DNA of 64,000 nt from the NCBI RefSeq assembly GCF_001949145.1, contig NW_019091484.1:420642-484641 (forward strand). The letters run 5' to 3'. The notes beneath the pieces were generated by a model. It worked only from the letters and a program-made list of their open reading frames with translations, had not been told where the DNA came from and did not search any database. The translations under genes were made by a program, and so were the position numbers. This document shows, in pieces, positions 1 to 11,418 of this stretch (the stretch's first letter is position 1; every line of letters starts with the position of its first letter). The stretch is from Acanthaster planci (lineage: Eukaryota > Echinodermata > Asteroidea > Valvatida > Acanthasteridae).

Positions 1-1736
1 AATACCGGAGGAAAGACCTAAGGGAACATCCCTGTTCAGCTGTGATAGACAGCACCGGTGGGCCAAGCTTGTGGGTCGAGGAACCTCGTGTAGAGGACCG
101 GCAGCCGGGTGTTTTGTGACGAGGCAAAGAAGTCGATGTGAAGTCTGTCTACAGCCTCAAAGACTGAGCATACTGCTCCCGTGTGAAGGGTCTACTCTGT
201 CGGGCGGATGATTCCCAGGGAGAGTGTGTCAGCAACGGTATTGCTGGATCCAGGGATGTGCGTCGTTCGAGGATCGAGCCCGTGATCCAAGGCCCAGAGG
301 AAGAGTTTTCTCGTCAGGAGGCAAAGGGCAGGGGAATGTGTGCCCCCTTGACTACTTTCTTTTGTGAAAGACCCCCGTTGCATTCTAAAAACAGCCTGAA
401 GTTCTAGGATGTTGATGTGACTCCCGAGAAGGGGCGGACCCCAAGTCCCTGATGTTTGTAAGGGAGGTAGGGAGGCGCCCCATCTCCACTGGGAAGCGGC
501 GCGTCGGTAGTGATGGAGAGCTGTGCAGTGGGTGAGGTTGGAGCTTCACTGTCACCAGTGAAGATGCAGGATGATGAACTTCGTCACCAGTACGGGTAAG
601 TCTACTGGGTCCTGACTGGGGCGGAAGAATGCCAGTAGATGCAGTCGAATTGGACACAAGAAAAGACAGCAGAGGGGAACTTGATCTACAAGACTCGTCA
701 TGAGGCCCAGGAGATGAAGCCAGGCTCAAGCTGGGGCTGAGTCGCGAGGAAGGAAGAGGCCAACGCAGGCGACCAAGTTTGCGACGCTGTCTGGGTAGGA
801 GTCGCGATGCCCCACGGAAGGTCGAGAGTTGTCCCAAGGTAGATCAGACGATGAGTGGGAGTGGTCGCGCCTTGTTGAGGTTTATGAGGAACCCCAGGTT
901 TGCATAGAGGTCGTAAACGAGGCGGGTGGATCCAGTCGTCCAGGTATTGAAAAATCAGGACGTCCCGGCTACGGAGATAAGTCGCGATAGACCTGAAGAC
1001 GCCTAGGAAACCCCTGAGAGGCGTCGAAAGGCCTAAAGTAAGTGCCACAAATTCTAATGAAGATTCTGCCGGGGTGGATCGGAATGTGCAGATACGGGTC
1101 GTTCAGATCCACTGTAGCGGCCAAGGCTAGGATTGACAGAGACTGGGTGACTGTTCTCAAAGTTTCCATTCGAAACTGCTGCAGGGGGATGAATCTATTC
1201 AGCGTCTTGAGATTGAGAATTAGACGCAACGTGGTCGGCTCCTTTGGAGTGAGGAAGAACGTTGAAACGAATCCATCGCAGGATGGCTGAGAGACTCTGG
1301 AGATGGTTCGTTTATGAAGAAGGTGCTGATTTCTGATTTCCGTTCGGTTGAGTTTTTGGGAATCGGAGTCGGACGGAGACGTGGTTCGGACGGAGAGGTG
1401 CTCTTGAACACGAAATACTCAAAGGAGATCGTCTCGAGAATCTATCTGCCTAACGTGATGCCTGCCAGAGCCCCGTGAAAAATTGCAATCGGCCTGCGAC
1501 AGGCCTGGGAGCGGGGAGGCCGACAGCGAACCGATAGAGTCATCGACGACGTCCCCCAAAAGGGAACTCGGGCTGGAGCTGGCTGGAAGGGGTGTCACCG
1601 GAGGCGGATCCGGGAATGAATTTTTGTGCGATGCCCAAAACAGAAAAATGATGTGAACCGTCGCCCTGTGTTCGTAGTGGATAAACCCTAGTGCATGCCA
1701 AGCGTTGCATGTAGCCATTGTTTGCATCCATTGTTT
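1..1736 (-). mobile_element. DIRS-like retrotransposon remnant (reverse transcriptase and RNase H), frameshifted
   Basis: Minus-strand frames read in order. At 969-1229 there is an RT N-terminal region (LILNLKTLNRF, then DLNDPYLHIPIHP in the position of the first catalytic Asp). At 698-1048 there is the RT active-site strand FQYLDDW and a downstream IYLGTTLD. At 192-383 there is an RNase H end with HIPGSSNTVADTLS. The LDDW form and these flanks are typical of DIRS-type elements. The domains sit in different frames, so there are at least two frameshifts plus stops and the copy is dead. The tyrosine recombinase and any methyltransferase would lie beyond the left edge. An LTR element is the main alternative. 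Confidence 0.75.
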
Positions 1737-1800
1737 GGCATGCGCAAGGGTTTATCCACGACGAACACAGGGCGAAGGTTCACCTCTTTTACTCCGTTTT
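1637..1800. repeat. Large inverted repeat beside the retroelement
   Basis: The arms 1652-1701 and 1735-1784 pair at about 90% (left arm includes CGCCCTGTGTTCGT and GGATAAACCCT). Looser pairing extends to about 1637 and 1800, with a 33-base loop. It lies just upstream (in the element's sense) of the reverse-transcriptase region, so it may be a terminal or internal structure of the DIRS-like element or the joint of two copies in opposite orientation. Confidence 0.75.
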
Positions 1801-4213
1801 CCCAGAATGACGCAATCTACACTCAGAATTCGCATCATGGCATGAACAGAAAAAGAGCCTTTTTAGCTTGTTTGAGTTGAGCTCTGAAGACAAATGTTAC
1901 TGCGTTTGATTTGGATGCTACCATATTTATTTGAAAGACAAAATCAGAGAGAACATGTTTTCCTTTGTGCTGCTCTTTAAATGTAACTTTTTCATAAAAA
2001 TGTGAAATAACAGTGACACAAAAAGATATGAGATAAAAGCATGATACAGTACAATACTTAACGGTTGATCAGGTTCACACAGATCAGCTTTAGCGAGACG
2101 AACGCTCGATGAAATCGAGAAGGTTCAAAGACACGTCTGTTAGCAAAAGCGCTACGAAAAAGAAGGACGGACATGGCGGCGACCACGCCTGGGGTGGACT
2201 GATAGGGGGCGCAATACGGTTGATAAATTATTTAGCGAATAGCAATAGAGCACTAGGGAAAAATGCGTATGTAGTGACTGTCTGGGTAAGTTGAACGCGC
2301 TGGACTCTTCTGGCTGCCTATCAGTGAAGACCAAAGGTCCCTTTTCCATCGTCTATCAATGTCATACATGGCTATCTATAGTCAGTACATGTATACAGGC
2401 TATGGTCTGTATGCCCGTCCCCGTAGCCATTTTTGGAGCTTTTCTTAAAGTACAGGTAAACCCCTTTAATGCAAAGCAAAATCAACTCAGGTCATCACTG
2501 TGGTCACCTGTCTTCTGTTTCCACCTGTCCACTACGGCGGCCACATCCCACCACCGCAAAGGTGCATAATTTGAGATGGGAACCCGCGGACAATGAACAA
2601 TAGTGCAAGAGAACGCTACAACAGCGTGCCAGTGCCTTCGACCCTATCTGGGCCAAATAAACATGGAACGGGGTTGCAAAATACGTCAATAATGTGTGCC
2701 GTTCAGAAATCAATCTCGGAGCTAAAAAGCCCCCCCCCAATTTTCACCGCGACAAGGAAGGCCCCAAAAAATACGGGTCAGATTCTCAACGCAACGGGTT
2801 GTCCGCGCGGTGACGTTTTAAAGCTGCTCTCTGCAAGGCAACGGAATTAGCATATAGATGAGGCCGCGGAGCGAGGGAGGCTGGGGATCTTCTGGGGGAC
2901 TTTAGACGGGGTAACTGGTGGAGTGAACGGAGGTGATGCGGCATCAAAAGCTCCCTTCCTCTAATTAATAACAAAAATGGGTCAAGCAGACATTATACCG
3001 TTGGAAACAGTTTCGCAAACAGGAAGGATTTAAAAGAGAAATTCCAAAACCGCGAAGGGCAACCGACTACTCTCCAAACAGATGTTATTAAAAGAAGAGA
3101 AACGTTAACGTACAATAATAAATCCTCCCGTGGAGGAAGGAAGGACTTACAACTTTGGCACTTCAAAGTGCTCGATGATCACGGTCAGACGAACAATAGT
3201 AAACATTCAAAAATGCCTGATTACTGCCTGCAGCTTAGCCGGACAAGTGTGGCCAGTAATATCCCAGCAATATTTGCGGTATTTTCTTTGCAATTAATAC
3301 AATTAATCGCAGTGACCAGGAAATAGAGAAAAATATCTAATATTAGATTTACTTCTGCCATTGCGAATAAACTTAAAAACAAACTTGATACACTTTTCCA
3401 TTATCCATACATATTTATAACTTTATTTTGTCACTCCAAAACATCAGTTTTCAAAGTCTGGCCAAGATTGGTCAACAGCATGTTGACCAACACAGGACAG
3501 TTAAGTTCATAACGAACAAAATGCGCTATTTCATCACAAGGAGTAATCATGAGATTTCATAAAAACGTTTTATTCAAATTCAATACAAAACATGATTCAG
3601 ATGAAACACAAAATCTGATAAAAAACTTGGCTATTTATTGGCGAAGTAAGTCTAGAAGAAAGCGTTCGATAAGGGCAATAACTGCACATGAACACTAAGG
3701 GTACACAGCCTAATACAAGCTACAGCGAAAGCATTAAATTTGATGTTGCCGTCAGACGATACAAGACATCAGCGATGGCATGAATATTCAATGCCTGTAC
3801 TTCAGTACCCAAAAGGACGTAGATTACCAACGAAAAATTGCGGCGATAGTCATAGGGTACAAAGGGGGTCTTATGGTTGTGAAACAAGTGGTGTGGAGCG
3901 AGCATTCGCTGCACTCTGGCTATGGACATACCGGGCATGCCAGGAAGCAGGAATCGGCCAGATGTTAGAGCCCAGGCAGTTCAAACTCCTTCTGTATCCT
4001 TCCTCCATGACTAAATAGCCTGACATTTTGCATGTCCTTCATTTTTGTGTACTCCATTTTATTTTGGATCTCTTTATGCTCCACTGAATTTTTTTTCAGT
4101 GAACCTCTTTGTCGGCCATCTTTGATGCATGGGCAGTCGTGTTTGCATTACTTAGCTTCGACTGAAAATAATACCTGCGGTACACGGAAGATGCTAGTCG
4201 ATGGCTACATACC
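1801..4213. other. Gene-free stretch, 1.8-4.2 kb
   Basis: AT-rich, non-coding by inspection. Short overlapping frames near 3720-4018 have no recognisable motif. Confidence 0.5.
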
Positions 4214-4667
4214 GGTCATACTAATTACCGTCAACACACAGTCAATATGTAACGGACCGTCAACACAACGTCAACACCTCCAAAACACGTTAAAAACAAA
4301 TTCAATAGTAAATAGTGTTCGAAAGTATATTTTGGCTAAACAACAGGTTAAACTCTGGAAAATTGCTGTTTCAATTTTGCCGAAATCGAAATAAGCAGCC
4401 ATATTGCCTCTGGGGCAGCTGGGACCATACCATTATGCTAGAGGGGCGGTAATGTTATACGATTAAGGAACATAGGAAGTGATCGTAGTCACAAATAAAA
4501 AAGATTGAAATTTACAAAATACTAAGACTCACAACATGATCTGAGTAATGCACAAACAATCTGCAGCTGCCGGTTGGTGCCCTCTGTTGTTTATAGTATT
4601 ACCTCCATACCCACACCAAAATGGTACAGTCCAAGCGCAGGCAAGATGACGGTGAAACTCTACGCTG

Positions 4668-5156
4668 CTAGGGGTGCAGACCACTAATTCAAGTGAGAGT
4701 TTCTGGCCAGCTTATTAGCATTAAAAGTGCCCCACAGTATCTTTTGAAGAGGGAGATTGTTTGGCCCTAAAAATGGTGAGATTGTGTAAATCGTTGTCAG
4801 GATCTACTCCTTAGGTCTTTGAGCTTTCATATGAGAGCAGAATGGCTAAAAACTACGGTTGAAAAATGGTCCTAAGTACCCGAGAAAGCTGAGGGTTGCC
4901 ACTTGAAAAATGGCTGCAATCAGACTTCGGAAAAATCACTTTTCGGGGGGTGATTTTGTTTTGTGGGAATAATTAAAAATGTAATTGGTTAACCTACAAA
5001 AAAATTGAAGAGAATTTGAAAGATTAGTGACCAGACAATGATTTCATTTGTGTTTCAGAAATCTCAGGGATGTTGGCGTGCATGTTATTGGGCCCCGAAC
5101 AGTGCTGATTTTACACTGTTTTCAATGGGGCTTTAATTAGTGGACTGTACCCCTAG
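4668..5156. mobile_element. Nested MITE-like element, 489 bp
   Basis: CTAGGGGTGCAGACCACTAATT at 4668-4689 and its inverse at 5135-5156 match at 20 of 22 positions. It lies wholly inside the 4214-5523 element, so it either inserted later or is an internal repeat of it. No coding frame and no clear target-site duplication. Confidence 0.65.
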
Positions 5157-5169
5157 AGATTTTTTTTTT

Positions 5170-5470
5170 GCGTGTGAAAAAACCTCCATTCGAAAATTGA
5201 TTTGTGAACCCTAACTACTGGCAAGTCTTTTGCAGACCAAGAATTACACTTCTATGCCTCTTTTGTCGATTAAACTTGTATGTTCGAGGAGTTGCTTTAT
5301 TATATTAGAATTTATGTGTATTGCTAATGGTTCTGATGTTTTCATTATCTAAATTTAATATTTCTTACAGCATTTTTTATGATTTTTAATGTATTTTGAT
5401 GTACCACTTTGCTATTCAACCTTAGGGTTGCAAGTAAGTGGCAATAAACCAGTAATAATAATAATAATGA
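5170..5470 (+). repeat. Possible LINE 3' end with TAA-type tail
   Basis: An AT-rich segment ends in TGGCAATAAACCAGTAATAATAATAATAATGA. A terminal TAA microsatellite after a short 3' UTR-like sequence is typical of L2/CR1-type LINE tails. No reverse transcriptase frame accompanies it. Low confidence. Confidence 0.3.
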
Positions 5471-5829
5471 AGTTGACGGTGTGTTGACGTTACTATCGTG
5501 TGTTGACGGTAATTAGTAAGACCATACATACAGCTCCCATGAAGTTACGCGTTACTGCAAGCCGTAGCCACGGTGAAAAGGCAAAGCCTTGGATACGTGA
5601 CTGATTCATGGAGGTGCATTTTCTGACGTGTAGCCAGCAGCACCCAAGGGCTGCAGAACAATGCAGTCTGGGTAAGTGTTCAGGTTAGGTCTTTGTCCTG
5701 AAGGAGTACGCACGTGTCTGGGGAGTTTATTCAAGTTCGTCTTGAATTCGCCTATGAAACGGTGATGGCCAGCCTTGTCGACAGAAAGAAATACGACGAC
5801 AAAGAAACAGGAACTCAGTGACAGTGTTA

Positions 5830-6014
5830 CAGTTTCTGCGCGACTGCCGATAAGCCTAGCTCTGTGGTCACAATGGCAGTCATCAAGCAGCACACTGTGT
5901 ACGGAATCTTATCACCGTCGAAGGATTCACAAGCTGCACTCCACCGTCATCAAACTCCAGTTCGACAGCTGTGACAGACATTTAACTACCATCGAACACA
6001 CTCAGTCGAGACGC

Positions 6015-6076
<62 letters not shown>

Positions 6077-6254
6077 TGCAGTGGTAAACAGCAGTCAGAG
6101 TCATTGAACGTTGCATTTACTGCGCGACTGTCGATAAGCCCAGCTCTGTGGTATAAAATCAATCAACATAATTTATCAAAACAAGGTTTCTGACATAAGT
6201 TATGCCAGAAACCTAGGCTAGAGCAAGGCTTATCGGCAGTCGCGCAGAAACTGC
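5830..6254. mobile_element. Non-autonomous DNA element, 425 bp, with 27-bp perfect inverted termini
   Basis: 5830-5856 and 6228-6254 are exact inverse copies of a 27-bp sequence (CAGTTTCTGCGCGACTGCCG...). A third, slightly diverged copy lies inside at about 6119-6152 in the same orientation as the left end. With the right end it could define a smaller nested element. The interior includes a GA microsatellite (6018-6073) and a GGTTTCTG/CAGAAACC stem. No coding content. Confidence 0.82.
6018..6073. repeat. GA microsatellite, 28 units
   Basis: Uninterrupted (GA)28, the longest microsatellite in the window, inside the inverted-repeat element at 5830-6254. Confidence 0.97.
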
Positions 6255-7249
6255 GACAGTTTAAAACGCGGGAAGAAGAGATCATCTCAGAAGAGATCAG
6301 TTAACCTTGTACCTGGGCAGTCTCGAATTCAATCCGCGCAGCGCCCGTGGCGGGAAGGGAGCAAGGGCCGGTAAGACGCAGGTAACGCGGAATGCGTTCA
6401 ACGTTTACTCGTCCCCACGGCCCTATATATCATATAGCAGAGGCGCTGGGGTGGGTGTAATGCCCTTCACAGAATTTTCTAACGGAAGTACATAACATCG
6501 CAAAGCCTTGTGGGTAACGTACACCTTGGTAATTGCACGTCTGCTTTTCCCTAACGAGTTATCGTGCACGCGAAAACGCGGACAAGAGTTGTTCATTCAT
6601 GAATGAGATCTCGAATAAAGTAGCTACGTCAGGCAACCCAATGAAATCAACCCCTTCCAAGCGCCCAATGGGGCAGCGGGGAGTAATGAAGCCTGTAAGT
6701 TGACCTAGAAAACCAGCGACATTTTCCCGAAGCAGAGGAGTTCAATTCACTTGAAAAAGCAGTCCACCCTTGATCGATTTAAAGAGCATTGTTATTACAA
6801 AATACAAATTCTGAGGGTACCGGTCTATTAGATTCTTTCGTTTTCCCCCATTACAGTTCTTTTATGAGAACGTTCTATAGTTGTAGTAAAGATATTTGGG
6901 CGGGTCCCAACAACCTTAAACTGGGAAAACAAGGAGAACAAACATAGGGGTTTTGAGTCCGCTCATCTCGAATAATAAAGGTAAAATTATACGAATCGCT
7001 TCCATCCACGGCGAATCTAAATGAGTGGCGAGTTTACATACCCATCACGCGGGTTCACTGTACTCATGTGGCTTGTACTGGCAAGAAACACCATTTCACT
7101 GTTGCCTTTCATTGTCAAGTGTAAAATAGGGGGAAAATTAGACTCCGCCAAATTCCCCAACACGCAAATACTGTTTGTTTGAACGGGGTTGTGTATGCAC
7201 AATGGAGAGTCTGGCGGTAGCACAACAATAACACGGCTATGAAAACACG
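6255..7249. other. Gene-free stretch, 6.3-7.2 kb
   Basis: No exon seen. A small CpG-dense patch lies near 6330-6430. Short open frames have no motifs. Confidence 0.5.
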
Positions 7250-8045
7250 CTCCCGCAAGCTGATGGGAAGTGTTACAGTGTTTGGTCGCGGTGATCGGGA
7301 AAACACAATCAAGCAGCGCGCTGCTGTCGTGTCACGCGCCGTGGATTACGCGCGTACGCCCCACTAGCTTTTCTGTCCCAAAGCCCCGGTGAAACACAAA
7401 CACGCGGTAATATCGGTGTCTCGTGAAGTAACTTGCAAAAGCCCGCATAGACAGCCAGCAGTGCGTTTCGAGCGCGAGGCTCGTCCGATCCCTCGCCGGC
7501 CAGCGCGAGGGAAAAACAACTTGGGATATTGAAGGCTAATGGAAGGAATGTAGGTCCCTCAGAAAGGGTTTAAAACGGGCCATGAATGGAAATTATCTCA
7601 AATTGTGCTGTCGCCGTTAGAAATACATTTGTCCGTCACTGTGCTCTCCACGGGAGAACAGTTTCGTTCATCGAGTGCAGATGGTGGGCTTTCGTCCGAT
7701 GGCTTCGGGCAAACCCGGCACAGGTTGTGGGTAAAAAGTGAAAAAAAAAAGCTCGCCTTTGTCTCTTCCTGCGAACTAAAATGCCCCACTACGGATTACC
7801 ATCGTATCTGGCATTTACATACATAAAAGCGTATAAATGTGGAGCGATTTAAACGCGTTTAGAAAATCGCGTCTCGGGAGAGACGGAGAGAGTTGGCGGC
7901 GAGGTTGGCTGCCCCGGCGCGGCGCGGCCTGCAGTTAACGGCTTAAGGTCTCCGCTGCGTTAATGGAGAGCGGGCTCGCTACGTGGCCTCCGGGGCCGAC
8001 GTGGCGTCTGGCCGGGTCTGTTCCCGGCTTTATGCCGCTAAAACC
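7250..8045. promoter_or_regulatory. CpG-rich island-like block
   Basis: 7861-8040 alone contains about 24 CpG steps in 180 bases, with runs such as CCCCGGCGCGGCGCGG, and 7250-7520 is also CpG-dense. Surrounding DNA is CpG-poor. The block could be an unmethylated promoter or enhancer, or an exon of an unrecognised transcript. Translation in all frames gave nothing familiar. Confidence 0.4.
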
Positions 8046-8339
8046 TGAAGCTGACAAACAAGGGGAAAATCTCAACGGAAAAACCAACAAATAAACCTAG
8101 GGTATCATTTTGTATGCACAAGGAAATCTAGATAGGTGAACAAGCGCATTCACGTTAATGGTATGTCAGTTCAGACACGTTTTGTCAAAATAATCACAGT
8201 AATAAAAGAACCCAAAGCGACTATTCACTCCCGTATTCCGCCCAAAATAAGTTGTAAATATCCTTCACCGTATATGTAAGGACTTTACAAATGTTTTCAT
8301 TATCAATTAGCTTCACAAAGTTTATTACAGCTCAAACTC

Positions 8340-9420
8340 CATGCGAACTTCATTTAGCCAACCAGTCAAACATTCAACCGTTTGGTAAGTCAGTGGGCTT
8401 AACCCTGCACCCATCCAAACCCCCGTCAAACGGATTAATATTTATTCCAATAGCCGACCAGCCCAACGACCCCATGCACACGTATGCCGGTTAACACTAT
8501 TGCCCAGTAATATAGGGACAACCGACCAGTCAACCAGGCAGGCCTGCCACACAACAGGTACATTGATACGTCAGCCACTGATTAATGAAAGCTAGTAAGC
8601 CGATCTGGTGCCCAGCAGTGGGACGTAGTTTGCTGACCAGCAATCCACCTCACAGACTGGCTGTAACTGGGGGTTCATTATTGATCTGTTGGCCGGAGGC
8701 GAGCCCTTTAATCTGTTGGTTATAGCAGCCAGTCATCCATTTGTCTGACCAGCCAGTTTAAGGGGCAGTAAGTTGTGGGTTTTACTGCCTGGGCAGTTTC
8801 ATGGGTCGGCCGAGCATGCTACTAATCGGGCGGTTGTAATAGCTGCCGCCCAAACATGCTGGTAGAGCTCATTGTTGTGAGCTGGCCAGTATACCTGCTT
8901 ACCCGGACCCATGCAGTAGCCTTCTCGACAGAGGTATAAGGCCAGGCAGCAGCTATTCACTGGGAGCCAGCCCAAGCTAGTCGCTTGGTAGCAAGACACC
9001 CAACTAAGCACAAATAAGAGTGGATGTTTTTTGGTTGTATGCCAAAATGCTGGCCAGTGAGTAACCCAGTCCGTAGGCTCGTGGGTCAGTTATCCGACCA
9101 AGGTTATTGTGGTCATTGGCTGGTCACTTAGCCTGGCCAAGTCTCTTACCATCCAAAAGCAAGCAGTATGGACAGGATAAAGACAGCAAACGGACCATTT
9201 TCAAGCCAGTTTGCCAGCCAACAAGCTGGCCGCCTATCTTCTCCCTTGTAATCCCCCGACATCTTCCCCGCGACATCTGCTGCGCTATTTTCCCCTACAA
9301 TCTAGACAAGAAACATCCTTCATTTCTGTTGTCTCTCTCCTGAGCTCGACCAGCCGGCTCATGTACACCGTTTCCCCCATCCACATTCGAGCCAATTTAC
9401 GCCCATAACCAGCCGTGCGT
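8340..9420. repeat. Cryptically simple CCAG/CTGG-rich region
   Basis: GACCAG, CCAGTC, GGCCAG, CCAGCC and their inverses recur every 10-30 bases without a fixed period for about 1 kb. Outside this block such words are far less frequent. It may be a decayed satellite or a slippage-driven region. No coding frame is recognised. Confidence 0.5.
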
Positions 9421-10742
9421 GAAATGGAATCTTTGCAGTATCGTGATGGATGGCATTCGGTCACATATATAATTCAAATACGCCAATATAGGAAATAGGG
9501 CATATAAACGGTCGGTCATTAAAGCATTAAAAATTCAGTAGGAAAACATAATTTTTTTGTCTCTCAAGCGAGAACGGTTTCCTCCAATTTAAAGAAAAGA
9601 AAGAACGAAGAAAAAGCCATAAAGTTTAACAAGATTTATATGGGTGATAAAGGTAAACATGGGAGCATAGCACACGCAATGACAGTCATCAGACATTCAT
9701 GACAATCTCCACTGTGAATGGGAGTCGCGTCACAGCGGGAGAACGAGCGGTCTAAGAAATTCGGTTCTGCTCATAAAAATCGAGCCTTTTGAATTTTTTT
9801 TTTGGCCCTTTTCGTTTGGTGTCACAGCCATCTAACAGAAACTTGATAAATGCTCACTTCTCTATCTGGCAACTGAATGAGACGAAAAGAATCGAATGTT
9901 GACACCGAGTTTGGGGAGAACAAAGACGTTTGGAGGATATTCTTCTTCCGATTGGAATTAAGGATCAGAGCGCGAGATGTCCTTCAAAGGTGTGGGGAAT
10001 GCGTGTCCCCGGCTAACGCGTTCCGCCGAGATCAAAACCCAATTCTTCACAATTTGGCGCCAACCGACCGTGGCAGGACGAAGGATTTAGGGCCCTGACT
10101 AATATAAAAAAATTTTACTGGTTCCGGCCGTCGAACAAAGTAATATAATTTGACTGTCTTTCTGGTTCAGACTGATTAGCGGTTTTTGCTGGTTATCAAT
10201 AACACTTTAGGAGGACAATTCCAGCTCCAATGTTGATTTATGGTCGGTTTTCTGAAAACACCAGGACTTTTCTTTGCCGAAAATTATTTTAAACTACTTT
10301 TGGGGATTTAGCAGTAGGCCCCCTAAGCCTATTTAGGGAATGGATGACACTTTTTTTCAGACAATGGAATTTAGGAACGGACGGAAAACTCATCTGTATT
10401 TGAAACAGATCTGGCGAATGACCCACAATTAAAGTATTTATTTTGAGCGCCTGGGGACAGGATTGTGGCTAGAAGGGATGAACTCTGTTCAGGCCTGTCA
10501 ACAACAGTCATCTTTGTTCTCTGCCAAGAGTCTGTGTGGAACCGTGAAACGCCACCCGTATTCAATTGTGGTCTATCTAGTGGTCTGAATTTCTTTTGAT
10601 TTATTTTTTACTTCCTGACCACCTTTGGGGTAAAATTTTCGGGATACATGTATTTCAAAATAAAATCTGTTACGGTACGCAAATAAAAGAAAGCTGTTCG
10701 GCTTTTACTCCACGTCGAACGCTGCCTTTATTGTCATCGACT
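9421..10742. other. Gene-free stretch, 9.4-10.7 kb
   Basis: Non-coding by inspection. A 73-codon plus frame (9877-10098) has no recognisable motif. Confidence 0.55.
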
Positions 10743-10886
10743 GAACGATTGTTGCTGTGGTGTAGGGGTCCATGGTGTTTTGTACACCAGAAGGGGGCAA
10801 ATGGCACCCTCGGCTTCGCCTGGAGTGCCATATGCCCCTCGGGTGTACAAAACCCATGGACTCCGTCAAAGCAGGTAACAATTGTT
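10743..10886. mobile_element. Fold-back (hairpin) MITE, 144 bp
   Basis: Almost the whole segment is self-complementary. The inner arms 10768-10812 and 10819-10860 (CCATGG...TTTTGTACACC... and inverse) pair at about 80%, and outer arms (AACGATTGTT / AACAATTGTT inverse) extend it. The loop is about six bases. It has no coding content, although both strands carry open frames because of the symmetry. Confidence 0.75.
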
Positions 10887-11418
10887 TTGTTATGTACCAC
10901 GGTCATAGCTTACACTGGAACGGTCTTATGTGTAGTATATGCATATTTCATTGCAAAATAGATTAAAACGCTTTGACAAACTGAAACACTTCAAAAGCAA
11001 CGTAAATATTAAATTACAAGGAAAATCGTTGATTGTGATATCTTTTATTGATTTTTTTGGGTGGACGGAGAAGTCTAGGATTTATAACAAGCTAGATTAC
11101 TTGAGAAACCTGGGATTCACAAGATATGATCTAACCGTCACAGTGCTTCAATGTCCCCCACACAGTGCATATCTCCTGTAGGCACATAGCACCACCGCTG
11201 CTATCCACCCTTGTACCCAAGATTACATAGTTACACGCAGTGGACACGACACATCAACTGTGGGAAAGATCACCATTATCCATCATTTTTTGCGGCCCGG
11301 CAACATCTCCAGTGCGCTCGACGCGTGAATGATACATGCACACTTGTAGCACATAACGTGATCAATTCGCGACCAATACAAATTCACTATCTAGGCCCTA
11401 TGACCGTGGTATAACAAA
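10886..11418. mobile_element. Possible DNA element bounded by TTTGTTAT-ACCACGGTCATAG inverted repeats
   Basis: 10886-10908 and 11398-11418 are inverted copies of a 21-bp sequence, differing by a 2-base insertion. The intervening 490 bp has no transposase motif. It directly abuts the fold-back at 10743-10886, so the two may be parts of one larger element. Confidence 0.5.

Larger units (their letters stand above)
4214..5523. mobile_element. Non-autonomous DNA transposon, 1.3 kb, GGTCWTACTAATTACCG termini
   Basis: 4214-4239 and 5498-5523 are 26-bp inverted repeats with one mismatch. Subterminal GTCAACAC motifs are repeated at both ends (4231-4273 and 5471-5505), as in many transposase binding regions. 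ACATAC occurs just outside both ends, a possible target-site duplication. The interior has no transposase motif and appears to contain a second element (4668-5156) and a LINE-like tail. Confidence 0.75.

Noticed and set aside
10596-10961. 121-codon plus frame and 78-codon minus frame
   Set aside because: Both arise from the symmetric fold-back element and carry no protein signature.
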